DNA of 64,000 bases from Alphaproteobacteria bacterium (GTDB lineage: Bacteria; Pseudomonadota; Alphaproteobacteria; Micropepsales; Micropepsaceae): NCBI GenBank assembly GCA_016783965.1, contig JADHVO010000005.1, positions 310,001 to 374,000 of the forward strand. The letters are read 5' to 3'. Shown piece after piece: positions 1 to 12,420 of this stretch. The notes under the pieces were generated by a model that was not told where the DNA came from, did not search any database, and saw nothing but the letters and a program-made list of their open reading frames with translations. Position 1 is the stretch's first letter; the number at the start of each line of letters is the position of its first letter. A program made the translations under genes and the position numbers.

Positions 1-38
1 TGACTTTCAGTCAGAACACGCTGGAGCGCGAACCGCCA

Positions 39-1841
<1,803 letters not shown>

Positions 1842-1863
1842 TCAATTCAGGCTTGGGCGGTGC

Positions 1864-2175
1864 CTAATTGCCGAGCTGCCGCCCGATCAGTTGCCCGAGC
1901 TGGATGACGAACAGCCCCAGCCCAAAGCTCCAGTAGCAGGCGATGCTGACCGCGAGCCAAAAGGCAAAGCTGGAGCAATCCTTGGCCCGAAAGGACGTCG
2001 CCGCGTTCTCGAACAGTACGTTCGGCCCGGCGACGACCATGACGACGGCGTAACCGACGCGGCCCGTCGTGGTCTCCGGCTTTTTCGCAATCAACCGATA
2101 AAGGTTTGCCAGGATACCCGAGGCGGTGAATCCGCACAGCGTCGCAAAAACGGCCACAAACAGATCTTTGTACAA
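1864..2175 (-). CDS. Small hypothetical membrane protein
   Basis: Unrecognised. The supported part begins LYKDLFVAVFATLCGF and has three hydrophobic stretches (about residues 4-24, 33-52 and 71-98 from a TTG start at 2175), so a small integral membrane protein is likely. The ORF is open upstream to an ATG at 2286, but the added 37 residues (Cys, Arg and Pro rich) look non-coding, so the start is uncertain. It ends 23 bp from the convergent monooxygenase gene. No functional partner is evident. Confidence 0.5.
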   Translation of the reverse strand: MYKDLFVAVFATLCGFTASGILANLYRLIAKKPETTTGRVGYAVVMVVAGPNVLFENAATSFRAKDCSSFAFWLAVSIACYWSFGLGLFVIQLGQLIGRQLGN

Positions 2176-2430
2176 ACGGGGTCCCCGGCTCCATCTCGCC
2201 GGACCGGAGTTGCAGGCGGCATGCCTTGAAACCGCCCCGTTTTGCGGGATGGCTGTTCCGAATTGAGCCGCCCGACTGCGGAACAATCAGGGCTGTCCCG
2301 GGATGGGCCGGTCTCCTTCCAGCTTAACCGCGTTCTGTCACAGAGGCTTTTGCGTCACGTCACCGAAGAATCCGGCCTTGGTGCACGACTGTCGCGCCGG
2401 AATGGGGATTGGCGCGTGTTAGGAGTCTGG

Positions 2431-3222
2431 ATGCGCGAGTCGAAGGATCGCGCAGCGATGGCCATGACCTACTCCGACACCGACAGTACGATCCGCAAGC
2501 GCTCCGGCTGGCTGATCCCTTTGGCGGTGCTTGTCATCACCGTCGTCCTGTCGGCGCTGATCCTGGTCTACTATCTGGCGCCCAGCCCGCAGACCTTCGT
2601 CAACGAACAGCCCGCGCCGACCTCGGACTCCCGCCTGGTGGCGCTGCGAGTCCACGGCCTCAAGCTCTGGATCCCCGCGAACTACATCCAGTTCGAGAGT
2701 GTCCGTCAGGGCGGCGCACGCCGCGACATCTCGCTGGTTGCCTTGCTGCCGGACCTGGCGGGCTGGTCGAACGCCGAGGCTGCAACGTTCGCCGACAACA
2801 CGGCCGACTCACCGGTGATCTATCTCCTCATCCGCGACGAGGAAGTGAACCGTTCCGAAGCCGACCGGCTTGCGCGCATCTACCTGAATTACGTCACCGA
2901 CCAGAACGGAACGGCCGGCCCGTTCGGCCTGACCCAGTACACCTTCCGCGACGACTCCGGCTACCGGAGCGAAGACCTCTTCGTCGGCCAGACCGCTGCC
3001 GGCCCGGTGATCCTGCGCTGCGTCCGCTTCTCGCCCCAGGTCCCAAGCCCGAGCTGCCTGCGCGACACGCCCATCGATCGCAAGGTGGCGCTGTCCTATC
3101 GCTTCAAGCGCGCCCACCTCGCCCGCTGGCGCGAGATCGGCGACACCGTGGCGACGCTGATCGCCGGGTTCAAGAAGGCGCCCAAGAGCCAGGCCGACGC
3201 CGAGCCTCAGCCGCGCCCGTAG
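2431..3222 (+). CDS. Hypothetical single-pass membrane protein with periplasmic domain
   Basis: About 263 residues: a short charged N-terminus, one transmembrane helix at roughly residues 27-48 (WLIPLAVLVITVVLSALILVYY), then a long soluble, probably periplasmic domain. I do not recognise the family. The ORF opens at 2242, but AGGAG at 2421-2425 placed 5 nt before the ATG at 2431 selects that start. The soluble part has two Cys residues close together (LRCVRF and SPSCLR) that could form a disulfide. Its 3' end overlaps the convergent membrane gene by 16 bp. Confidence 0.7.
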   Translation: MRESKDRAAMAMTYSDTDSTIRKRSGWLIPLAVLVITVVLSALILVYYLAPSPQTFVNEQPAPTSDSRLVALRVHGLKLWIPANYIQFESVRQGGARRDISLVALLPDLAGWSNAEAATFADNTADSPVIYLLIRDEEVNRSEADRLARIYLNYVTDQNGTAGPFGLTQYTFRDDSGYRSEDLFVGQTAAGPVILRCVRFSPQVPSPSCLRDTPIDRKVALSYRFKRAHLARWREIGDTVATLIAGFKKAPKSQADAEPQPRP

Positions 3223-4439
3223 AGCTTCTCAACCGAATAGCGCCGCCGAACCATCGTCTCCAGCGCCGTGGCAATTGCCGGGGCGCCGATGGTCGACTCT
3301 ATCGCCGCCAGCGCGAATAGCATCGCCAGCGTCACCATCGAGCCGTGCAGCACGACCCAGGGCATGATCGCCGCTCCGGCGCAGGCGCAGCCGTAGACCG
3401 CGGGGACCGCGCCGTCCTCCATCGCCTTCAGCCGCGCGATGTCCGGCGCGTCGCCGTCCATTCGATAGCTCCGTGCCTTTCCCACCAGCACCAGTATCGG
3501 CATGAGCGACACCGCGTCGGTCATGACGACGACGACCAGCGCCAGCGTCGTCAGCTGCCCGACAGCGATGGCCCAAAGCCAGAGACCCAGCAGCGTCTCC
3601 ACTGCCAGCGCCACGAGGCCCGCCAGCGCGTCCCGCCAATCGCGGCCGACGCCGAACGTTGCCGCGAACACGACCAGTGCCGCCGCCGACCAGTATCCAT
3701 AGTGCGCGGTCATAGCTCCTTTCGCCTGCAGCGCATCCAGGGCGAAGTAGCCCAGCACCGCGAGCACCATCTCGACGCCCGCCAAACTCAGGCCCCAGCG
3801 CGGCTCGATCAGGTGCGCCAGAAAACGCAGCCGCACGGCCCGTCGCTCGCGTGCGCGATTGATGTCGGTCACCGCCGTTTCGCTGAATGGCAACGCCAGT
3901 GCCCCAAACGTCACAAACAGCAGTGCCGACAGCACGCCGGCGAACATCTCAACCGCAATGCCGGCGGCACGCAGGGCGTCGATCCGAAAAAACCAACCCA
4001 GGAGGACAACGCCGGCGACCAGCACGGCCACTGCCACCGGCCGCACCATCGGCGCCGGCCGCACCAGAATCGCCGCTGTTCGATCCCGCCCGTCTGCAAT
4101 GCCCCGCAGCATCTCGGAACACCACGCCGCGCCCGCCAGCGTTGCGAACCCATAAGCTGCTACGAGCGGCAGCATCCCAACGCCGTGCGTCGCCGCGAAC
4201 GGCCAGGCCCAGATCATCCCGGGCAGCGGCGCCGCTACCGCGACCGCCGCCAGGGCCACATGCCGCAAGTGGACAAACGCCACGCCGAACCCCGCAGCGA
4301 GCGACGACGCTGTCAGAAAGAAAGCCCCCACCGGCACGGCATGGGTGAAGAGCCCGTAAATCATGCCCGTCGCAGCCAGCACGCCGAGCGCGCCCAGCAC
4401 CACGAAACGCTGGCGAAACAGTTCTGTCACGAGCGCCAC
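3207..4439 (-). CDS. Polytopic membrane protein of unknown function
   Basis: A 410-residue protein that is almost entirely hydrophobic, with roughly nine to eleven transmembrane helices and short charged loops. The two longest polar loops are around residues 192-210 (INRARERRAVRLRF) and 323-340 (ARSYRMDGDAPDIARLKAMEDG). No Walker, transporter or protease motif that I recognise. The start at 4439 is a GTG; a second in-frame GTG lies three codons downstream. It is convergent with the previous gene (16-bp overlap) and divergent from recQ with about 100 bp between. Confidence 0.65.
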   Translation of the reverse strand: MALVTELFRQRFVVLGALGVLAATGMIYGLFTHAVPVGAFFLTASSLAAGFGVAFVHLRHVALAAVAVAAPLPGMIWAWPFAATHGVGMLPLVAAYGFATLAGAAWCSEMLRGIADGRDRTAAILVRPAPMVRPVAVAVLVAGVVLLGWFFRIDALRAAGIAVEMFAGVLSALLFVTFGALALPFSETAVTDINRARERRAVRLRFLAHLIEPRWGLSLAGVEMVLAVLGYFALDALQAKGAMTAHYGYWSAAALVVFAATFGVGRDWRDALAGLVALAVETLLGLWLWAIAVGQLTTLALVVVVMTDAVSLMPILVLVGKARSYRMDGDAPDIARLKAMEDGAVPAVYGCACAGAAIMPWVVLHGSMVTLAMLFALAAIESTIGAPAIATALETMVRRRYSVEKLYGRG

Positions 4440-4540
4440 GCAGGGCCTGTCTTGGAAAACGCGCCATCATGCTGCGATAGCCGTGGACGCTCAAGCATCC
4501 GCGATTGCCCGCTGCGAACGCTTGCGGCAGGTTGCCTTTC

Positions 4541-6345
<1,805 letters not shown>

Positions 6346-6349
<4 letters not shown>

Positions 6350-6576
6350 GAACGGCTGGCCGGCGCCTCAGGCAGATCCATTTCCAGGATCGCCATGTTA
6401 AAGGCGTAGGAGACCTCGCCGTCCTCTTCGTCCTTGAAGATCACTCCGACGAATTCGCCCGCGACCTGCACCTCGACGGAATCCGCCTGCTTCGGCCGCT
6501 CCACGATGGTGATCGTGTCGAGACGGAACAGGTTGCGCAGATACTTCTCCAGGCGCCAGATTTCGCTGCGGGTCAC
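6346..6576 (-). CDS. DUF3126 family small protein
   Basis: A 76-residue protein beginning with a GTG (TRSEIWRLEKYLRNLF). CAGGAG lies 6 nt upstream, which fixes the start well inside the longer track ORF (6346-6732). It resembles the short alphaproteobacterial DUF3126 family, predicted as a compact alpha/beta fold of unknown role. No catalytic motif is visible. It sits convergently against recQ and divergently from the PuuB-like oxidoreductase about 100 bp away. Confidence 0.8.
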
Positions 6577-6674
6577 GGAATTCTCCTGAACGAAGGGCTC
6601 AACTCGCACAGGGATGCGACGCGGGTCAAGTGGCGCACTTGACCGCCGGGCACGCCCGCGCGCAAGCACGTTCC

Positions 6675-7919
6675 ATGGTCGGTGCGCCTCAGGGATACTA
6701 TGCGGCAAGTGTGCCGGAAGGCCCGCTGGCACGGCAGCTTTCGGGTGACATCCGCGCCGACATCTGCGTCATCGGCGCCGGGTTCACAGGCCTCTCCGCC
6801 GCCCTCCACGGCGCTCGCGCGGGCGCCAGGGTCGTTGTCCTGGAAGCGCAGGCTGTCGGCTTTGCTGCCTCCGGCCGCAATGGCGGCCAGATCCATCCGG
6901 GCCACCGCAAGGAACAGGCTTATCTCGAAAGCTGGCTCGGCGTGCAACACGCGCGCGATCTCTGGACGTTAAGCGAGGAAGCGCGCCATCTCGTCTTCGA
7001 CCTCGCGCGCGAAGGTTGCGATCTCAAGCGCGGCCTGGTCATCGCCGCCCATGACGCGGCAGCGTCGCGCGACCTGGCGGAAGACGCCGCCCATCTCGAA
7101 CGGAACTACGGCTATCGCGAGCTGGTGACGATGGATGCCGCAACGACGAGGGCATCTATCGGCACGGCGGCTTACCCCGCGTCGCGCCTCGACAAAGGCG
7201 GCGGCCATCTGCATCCGCTCAAGTTCGCGCGCCGCCTCGCTGAGGGCGCGTTGGATGCCGGCGCGACGCTCTACGACAACAGCAGGGTGCGCGCGATCGA
7301 AGGCAATGTCGTGCGGACCGATCTGGGCAGCGTCACCGCTGGCCATATCGTGCTCGCCACCGATGCGTTCAGCGGCGCACTGGCGCCCCATCTCAAACCC
7401 TACATCGCGCATGTCGAGAGTTTCATCGTGGCCACGGCGCCGCTATCCGACAGCACCGTGCTTCCCAGCGATGTCGCGGTTGCCGACACGCGGCACGTCC
7501 TCGACTACTATCGTAAAAGCGCCGACAACCGCCTGCTGTTCGCCGGCCGCGAGAGGTATTGGACCCCGCCGGCAGATATCGCGCGCCTCGTCCGCCCGCG
7601 CATGCTGCGCGTCTTTCCGCAGCTCCATGACACGCCCATCGAATACGCCTGGCGCGGTACGGTCGGCATCACGCGCACCCGCATGCCGCATTTCGGCAGG
7701 CTGTCGGAACGCGTCCTGTTCGGTCACGGCTATTCCGGTCACGGTGTGGCGCTGTCGGCGCTGGGCGGGAAGGCCCTTGCGGAAGCCGCGCTTGGCAAGC
7801 CGGAGCGCTTCGACACCCTCGCCCGCGTCCCTGCACGGAAATTTCCCGGTGGGCAGCTACTCCGCAAGCCGATGGTGACGGCCGCGCTGACCTGGCTGAA
7901 GGTGGTCGACGCGCTTTAG
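6675..7919 (+). CDS. FAD-dependent oxidoreductase, gamma-glutamylputrescine oxidase-like
   Basis: A DAO-family flavoprotein of about 414 residues resembling PuuB and other amine or amino-acid oxidases. The N-terminal region GYYAASV, the FAD motif VIGAGFTGLSAALHGARAG, and the SGRNGGQIHPG flavin-contact segment are all present; the C-terminus carries the GHGYSGHGVALSALGGK motif that closes the FAD site. Expected reaction is oxidative deamination of an amine or amino acid with H2O2 release. No other putrescine-utilisation gene is nearby, so the substrate is open. The ORF extends upstream to 6630; I prefer the ATG at 6675, which matches the family start. Confidence 0.85.
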   Translation: MVGAPQGYYAASVPEGPLARQLSGDIRADICVIGAGFTGLSAALHGARAGARVVVLEAQAVGFAASGRNGGQIHPGHRKEQAYLESWLGVQHARDLWTLSEEARHLVFDLAREGCDLKRGLVIAAHDAAASRDLAEDAAHLERNYGYRELVTMDAATTRASIGTAAYPASRLDKGGGHLHPLKFARRLAEGALDAGATLYDNSRVRAIEGNVVRTDLGSVTAGHIVLATDAFSGALAPHLKPYIAHVESFIVATAPLSDSTVLPSDVAVADTRHVLDYYRKSADNRLLFAGRERYWTPPADIARLVRPRMLRVFPQLHDTPIEYAWRGTVGITRTRMPHFGRLSERVLFGHGYSGHGVALSALGGKALAEAALGKPERFDTLARVPARKFPGGQLLRKPMVTAALTWLKVVDAL

Positions 7920-8728
7920 CCGCTCGGATCGTCGATGAACTGGTTCATCTCCTGCGACGGCCGGTCGGCACCCGCGCAGTTGGTGAGGTGCGCCGGCACG
8001 CCCACCGCCGTGCATCCGGGCGGTACAGGCTTCAACACGACCGAACCCGCGCCCACGCGCGAATACTCGCCGACCTCGATGTTGCCGAGCACGCTGGCGC
8101 CGACCGAGATCAGGACGCCACGGCGAATCTTCGGGTGGCGGTCGCCGTCTTCCTTGCCCGTGCCGCCCAGCGTCACGCCATGCAACATCGAAACGTCGTC
8201 TTCGACGGCCGCGGTCTCGCCGATCACCACGCCGGTCGCGTGATCTATCATGATACCCTTGCCGATCTTCGCCGCCGGATGGATATCGACGTCGAACAGC
8301 TCGGAGATGCGGCTCTGGAAAAAGCGCGCCATGTGCTGGCGATTGTGATGCCACAGCCAGTGCGCGATGCGATAGCTCTGGATTGCGTGGAAACCCTTGT
8401 AGAACAGGAAGGCGTCCAGATACGCCCGGCACGCCGGGTCACGTTCGAACACCGCCGACAAGTCCGCGCGCACGGCGACGCCGATCTCCGGCTCCGCCGC
8501 CATCGCCTCGTCGAAGATCTCGCGGGTCATCATCGGTGACAGGTCTTCCGACCCCAGCTTCTTCGCCAGATGGTAGGACAGCGCGTTCTCCAGCCGGTCG
8601 TGCTTCAACACCGTCGCGTGGACAAAGCTCGCCAGCGCCGGCTCGCGCACGGCCAGCTCCTCCGCCTGCTCGCGCAGGGCGCTCCATATCGGATCGCAGG
8701 TGGCAACCTTCTCGCGTGTAACGGCCAT
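7916..8728 (-). CDS. cysE: Serine O-acetyltransferase
   Basis: A 270-residue CysE catalysing acetyl-CoA plus L-serine to O-acetylserine, the first step of cysteine synthesis. The N-terminal helical SATase domain is followed by the catalytic DVFERDP-like region (SAVFERDPACRAY), GFHAIQSYRIAHWLW, and the left-handed beta-helix hexapeptide repeats from DIHPAAKIGKGIMIDHATG to GSVVLKPVPPG. The start at 8728 is chosen because GGGAG precedes it by about 7 nt; the ORF continues 18 codons upstream without support. It overlaps the convergent oxidoreductase by 4 bp. A sigma70-like promoter is visible just upstream. Confidence 0.96.
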   Translation of the reverse strand: MAVTREKVATCDPIWSALREQAEELAVREPALASFVHATVLKHDRLENALSYHLAKKLGSEDLSPMMTREIFDEAMAAEPEIGVAVRADLSAVFERDPACRAYLDAFLFYKGFHAIQSYRIAHWLWHHNRQHMARFFQSRISELFDVDIHPAAKIGKGIMIDHATGVVIGETAAVEDDVSMLHGVTLGGTGKEDGDRHPKIRRGVLISVGASVLGNIEVGEYSRVGAGSVVLKPVPPGCTAVGVPAHLTNCAGADRPSQEMNQFIDDPSG

Positions 8729-8747
8729 GTTCGCTCCCAATGGCGCC

Positions 8748-8777
8748 ACTATATCAGTGGACGAATGATTATTACAA
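8748..8777 (-). promoter_or_regulatory. Probable cysE promoter
   Basis: On the minus strand, TTGTAA (8777-8772) and TATAGT (8753-8748) are separated by 18 bp. The predicted transcription start falls about 13 nt before the cysE ATG, giving a very short leader that contains the GGGAG ribosome-binding site. The -10 sits within the short inverted repeat CACTGATATAGTG. Assignment is by eye only. Confidence 0.5.
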
Positions 8778-8891
8778 AACAACGCGTCAGGAGCGTGAAT
8801 AGACCCAGAATTCGGTCGCGCTCCCCCTCTTCATTCCTTAAGTAGGGCGGCATGCCAAACCGGCAACCCCACTCCCCTGCATAGGCTGACG

Positions 8892-9488
8892 ATGGATTCC
8901 GCAAACCCCGCCCTCAATTGCCCTGCGCCCGACGCGCTGGACCTGCTCCTGTCGCGCCGCTCGGGCTCGGCAAAGACCATGACGGGCCCGGGTCCTTCGC
9001 CGGCACAGCTCGAGGCTATCCTCACCGCCGCCGCACGGGTGCCCGATCACGGCAAGCTCTTCCCCTGGCGCTTCATCGTGTTCGAGGGCGACGCCCGCAG
9101 CCGCATGGGCGAGCTGCTGGCGGCCACGCTCCGCGACACCGATCCCCAGGCGACGCCAGACCGCATCGAACAGGAGCGCCAGCGCTTCCTCCGCGCCCCC
9201 GCGGTTGTCGCCGTCGTGAGCCGCGTCCGCGAGCAGATCCCGATCCCCGTGTGGGAGCAGCAACTCTCCGCCGGCGCAGTTTGCCAGACAATGTTGATCG
9301 CCGCGCATGCCATAGGCTTCGTCGCCAACTGGCTGACCGAATGGCCAGCCTATAACGCGACCGTCAAGGAGAAGCTCGGCCTCAAACCCGGCGAGCGCAT
9401 TGCTGGCTTTGTCTACATCGGCCAGCCCGCGCTACCTCTCGAAGAGCGCGTGCGTCCCGACATGACCAAGATCGTCACGCGCTTCTGA
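8892..9488 (+). CDS. Nitroreductase family protein, YdjA-like
   Basis: A 198-residue FMN-dependent oxidoreductase of the small YdjA subfamily. It has the LLSRRSGSAK start typical of the family, the ARVPDHGKLFPWRFIVF segment that contacts FMN, and the C-terminal FVYIGQPALPLEERVRPD region. It probably acts as a homodimer and reduces nitro or quinone compounds with NAD(P)H; the physiological substrate is unknown. It is divergent from cysE with a 163-bp shared upstream region. Confidence 0.88.
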   Translation: MDSANPALNCPAPDALDLLLSRRSGSAKTMTGPGPSPAQLEAILTAAARVPDHGKLFPWRFIVFEGDARSRMGELLAATLRDTDPQATPDRIEQERQRFLRAPAVVAVVSRVREQIPIPVWEQQLSAGAVCQTMLIAAHAIGFVANWLTEWPAYNATVKEKLGLKPGERIAGFVYIGQPALPLEERVRPDMTKIVTRF

Positions 9489-9547
9489 TCCGCTCGCCTC
9501 GGCGGCACAAAATCGGTACCGTGACTCCGGTTTCGCCGGGGTAGCGT

Positions 9548-11080
9548 ATGGGCCGCAAGATTCTCTTCATCACAACCGACCAGATGCGGTTCGACGCCAT
9601 CGGCTCGAACGGGCAGAAAATCGCACGCACGCCCAACATCGACGCGCTCGCGCGCGACGGCATCAACTACACCCGCTGCCACGCGCAGAACGTGGTCTGC
9701 ATGCCGGCGCGCGCCACCATGATCACCGGCCAGTACGTAACAACACATGGCGTCTGGATGAACGGCGTCCCGCTGCCGGAGGACGCGCCCTCCGTTGCGC
9801 GCCTGCTGAAAGAGGAGAAGAACTACCACACCGCGCTGATCGGCAAGGCGCATTTCGAGCCGTTCCTCGACATCGCACTCCGCTTCGCGGAGAACCGCAT
9901 GGGCCGCGAAGGCACCTTCGGCCCGCATCGCGGCTTCGACCACATGGAGCTCGCCGCCCACGGCGCCCGCGGCCCACTGCACTATGCGCAGTGGCTGATG
10001 AAGACCCACCCGGAGCTGCTGGACAATTTCTATCCGGTGCTCGGTCCCGACCTGTACCAGAACTCCTTCGGCGCCGGCGACACCGGCGCGGTGCAGGTGA
10101 AGCACAACCCGACGCCGCGCGGTCTCTATCACACGGACTGGGTCGCCGACCGCACCATCGCTTATCTCGACAGCCTCGACGTCAAAGATGACTGGTTCGT
10201 CTGGATGAGCTTCCCCGATCCGCATCATCCATGGGACCCGCCGGAGAGCGAACTCGGCCGTGTCGACTGGCGCGACATCCCGGTGCCCGCGGGCTATCCC
10301 GGTTCGCCCGAGAAGATCGATGAAATCCTCTCTGCCAAGCCGCATCACTGGAAGGACTGGTGGACCGGCAAGCGCGTGACTTGCTACGAGGCGCCGCCGA
10401 AATGGATTCCGTCGACCCTGACGACAGACCAGCTCCGCGAAATCGATGCGATGACCCACATCAAGAACGAGCTGATCGACGAGGCCGTCGGCCGCGTCAT
10501 GGCGCATATCGGCAAGCGCGGCTGGGACGCGGATACCGACGTACTGTTTTCGACAGACCATGGCGAGTTCCAGGGCGACTTCGGTCTTCTTTTCAAGGGC
10601 CCGCATCACGTCGACAGCCTGATGCGCCTGCCGCTGATCTGGCGACCTGCACCGAACACGCAGGTCGCGCCCGCCACCATCGCCGCTCCCGTAGGTCAGG
10701 TCGATTTCGCACCCACCTTCTGCGAGATCGCGGGCCTCGACCGCGCCGACTGGATGGAAGGCGCCGCCCTGCCCCGCAACGCTTCCACGGCGGGCAGACG
10801 CGAAGCCGTCTTCACCGAGTGGGACAGCGAGTTCGACGGCATCTCCGTCTCGCTCCGCTCGCTCTACCGCGATGGCTGGACCATCACGGCCTATGGCAAG
10901 ACCTCGATCTATGAAGGCACCGAAGGCGAGCTTTACGACTTGAAGAACGATCCGCGCCAATGGCGCAATCTCTGGAACGATCCTGCCGCCGCCGCGATGA
11001 AGCGCGATCTGCTCGACGATCTCCGCGCCCGCACACCGCAAGGCGAGACCCGCCGCATGAAGCCGGTGGCGTCGGTCTAG
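9548..11080 (+). CDS. Sulfatase / phosphonate monoester hydrolase family protein
   Basis: A 510-residue alkaline-phosphatase-superfamily hydrolase. Metal ligands appear in ITTDQMRFD near the N-terminus and in STDHGEF in the C-terminal half. The nucleophile Cys51 lies in CMPAR, matching the CxPxR context for conversion to formylglycine, followed by ATMITGQY. There is no signal peptide, so the enzyme is cytosolic, which favours the phosphonate-monoester/arylsulfatase branch over polysaccharide sulfatases. No formylglycine-generating enzyme is seen in this window. The gene is convergent with queE (4-bp overlap). Exact substrate is not inferable. Confidence 0.85.
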   Translation: MGRKILFITTDQMRFDAIGSNGQKIARTPNIDALARDGINYTRCHAQNVVCMPARATMITGQYVTTHGVWMNGVPLPEDAPSVARLLKEEKNYHTALIGKAHFEPFLDIALRFAENRMGREGTFGPHRGFDHMELAAHGARGPLHYAQWLMKTHPELLDNFYPVLGPDLYQNSFGAGDTGAVQVKHNPTPRGLYHTDWVADRTIAYLDSLDVKDDWFVWMSFPDPHHPWDPPESELGRVDWRDIPVPAGYPGSPEKIDEILSAKPHHWKDWWTGKRVTCYEAPPKWIPSTLTTDQLREIDAMTHIKNELIDEAVGRVMAHIGKRGWDADTDVLFSTDHGEFQGDFGLLFKGPHHVDSLMRLPLIWRPAPNTQVAPATIAAPVGQVDFAPTFCEIAGLDRADWMEGAALPRNASTAGRREAVFTEWDSEFDGISVSLRSLYRDGWTITAYGKTSIYEGTEGELYDLKNDPRQWRNLWNDPAAAAMKRDLLDDLRARTPQGETRRMKPVASV

Positions 11081-11706
11081 CGGATACCGATCAGCTTGTG
11101 GGTCTGAAGGCTCAACCGCCATTGCGGGTGCGCGAGGCAGTATTCCGTCGCCGCCGCTGTGTTGGCGTCGCGCACCGGATTGTCCATCGGCTGGAGGAAG
11201 AAGTTGTCGAATGCGAGGCCTGCATAGCGCTCCGGCTCTGCGCCCTCCTGCGGATAGATCAGCTTGAGTTCATTGCCGCGGGTCAGCACCAGGTCGGCGT
11301 TCGCCTTCGGACTGACGCAGATCCAGTCGATGCCCGGCGGCGGCACCTGCGTTCCATTGGTCTCGATGCCGACCTCGAACCCGCGTGCATGCAACGCTGC
11401 GACCGCCGCCTTGTCCAGTTGAAGCAGAGGTTCGCCGCCGGTGCACACCACATAGGGCCGCCCGCCGCCGGGCCACTTCTCCGCCACCGCATTCGCCAGA
11501 TCGTCCGCGGTGGCGAACTTCCCACCGCCCGGTCCGTCAGTGCCCACGAAATCCGTATCGCAGAACCGGCACACTGCCGCTGCACGGTCGCGCTCCAGAC
11601 CGGTCCACAGATTGCACCCCGCGAAACGAAGGAACACCGCGGCGCGGCCCGTCTGCGCACCCTCGCCCTGGAGCGTGTAGTACATTTCCTTGACCGAATA
11701 GGTCAT
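11077..11706 (-). CDS. queE: 7-carboxy-7-deazaguanine synthase QueE
   Basis: A 209-residue radical SAM enzyme that converts 6-carboxy-tetrahydropterin to 7-carboxy-7-deazaguanine in preQ0/queuosine synthesis. Signatures: the [12 protein letters not shown] start, [10 protein letters not shown], and a cluster motif spaced C-x14-C-x2-C (GCNLW...VCRFC) rather than the usual CX3CX2C, a variant reported for some QueE proteins. TGGEPLLQ and VSPKA follow. The ATG at 11706 overlaps the queC stop (ATGA), so the two are translationally coupled. The longer track ORF upstream is a shadow of queC. Confidence 0.95.
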   Translation of the reverse strand: MTYSVKEMYYTLQGEGAQTGRAAVFLRFAGCNLWTGLERDRAAAVCRFCDTDFVGTDGPGGGKFATADDLANAVAEKWPGGGRPYVVCTGGEPLLQLDKAAVAALHARGFEVGIETNGTQVPPPGIDWICVSPKANADLVLTRGNELKLIYPQEGAEPERYAGLAFDNFFLQPMDNPVRDANTAAATEYCLAHPQWRLSLQTHKLIGIR

Positions 11707-12395
11707 GCCGCCCGGTACTTCGCGTAGCCCTGCGCCCGCAATGCGCACGCCGGACATTCGCCGCAGCCCTTGCCCCAGTCGCGCGGTGTCGGCACGCCAT
11801 TGTAGCAGGTGACGGTCTCCTGGATGATCAGGTCCACCAGTGCCTTGCCACCCAAATCCTCCGCCATCTTCCATGTCGCCGCCTTGTCGATCCACATCAG
11901 CGGCGTATGGATGCGCACCTCGCGTGCCAAGCCGAGCGACAGCGATCGCGCCGTCGCCTTGATGGTCTCGTCGCGGCAATCCGGATAGCCGGAGAAGTCC
12001 GTCTCGCACATTCCGCCGACCAGATCGGAAATCCCGCGCCGATATCCCAGCGCCGCCGCGGCCGCCAGGAAGAAGATGTTGCGTCCCGGCACGAACGTTG
12101 TGGGCAAACCATCGCGCCCCATCTCGATTTTCATGTTGTCGGTAAGAGCCGTGCCGCCGATGGCGCTCATGACGTTGATCGGAAGGATGTGATCCTCGCC
12201 CAGCCGTCCCGACCATCGCTCAATGCCGGCAATCGCCGCACGGATCACCGGCCGCGCGCCCATCTCCGCCAGGTGCCGCTGGCCATAGTTGAACCCGATC
12301 GTTTCGACGTGCGCGAAATTGCCGAGCGCCCAGGCGAGGCAGGTCGTCGAGTCCTGTCCACCGGAAAAGAGCACCAAAGCGGTATTGCTGTTCAT
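11703..12395 (-). CDS. queC: 7-cyano-7-deazaguanine synthase QueC
   Basis: A 230-residue ATP-dependent ligase that turns 7-carboxy-7-deazaguanine into preQ0, the step after QueE. It shows the PP-loop motif [15 protein letters not shown] at residues 8-22, the [16 protein letters not shown] segment, and the C-terminal zinc cluster (CYNG...[14 protein letters not shown]). It is first in a two-gene operon with queE. queD and folE are not in the window, so the remaining queuosine genes must be elsewhere. Confidence 0.96.
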   Translation of the reverse strand: MNSNTALVLFSGGQDSTTCLAWALGNFAHVETIGFNYGQRHLAEMGARPVIRAAIAGIERWSGRLGEDHILPINVMSAIGGTALTDNMKIEMGRDGLPTTFVPGRNIFFLAAAAALGYRRGISDLVGGMCETDFSGYPDCRDETIKATARSLSLGLAREVRIHTPLMWIDKAATWKMAEDLGGKALVDLIIQETVTCYNGVPTPRDWGKGCGECPACALRAQGYAKYRAA

Positions 12396-12420
12396 GGCGG
12401 GGCTTTTAGCGCCGTTGCTC

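Noticed and set aside
9413-11122. 569-residue minus-strand ORF
   Set aside because: Lies antisense to the sulfatase gene in a high-GC genome; residue make-up shows no domain and the plus-strand protein has clear family motifs.
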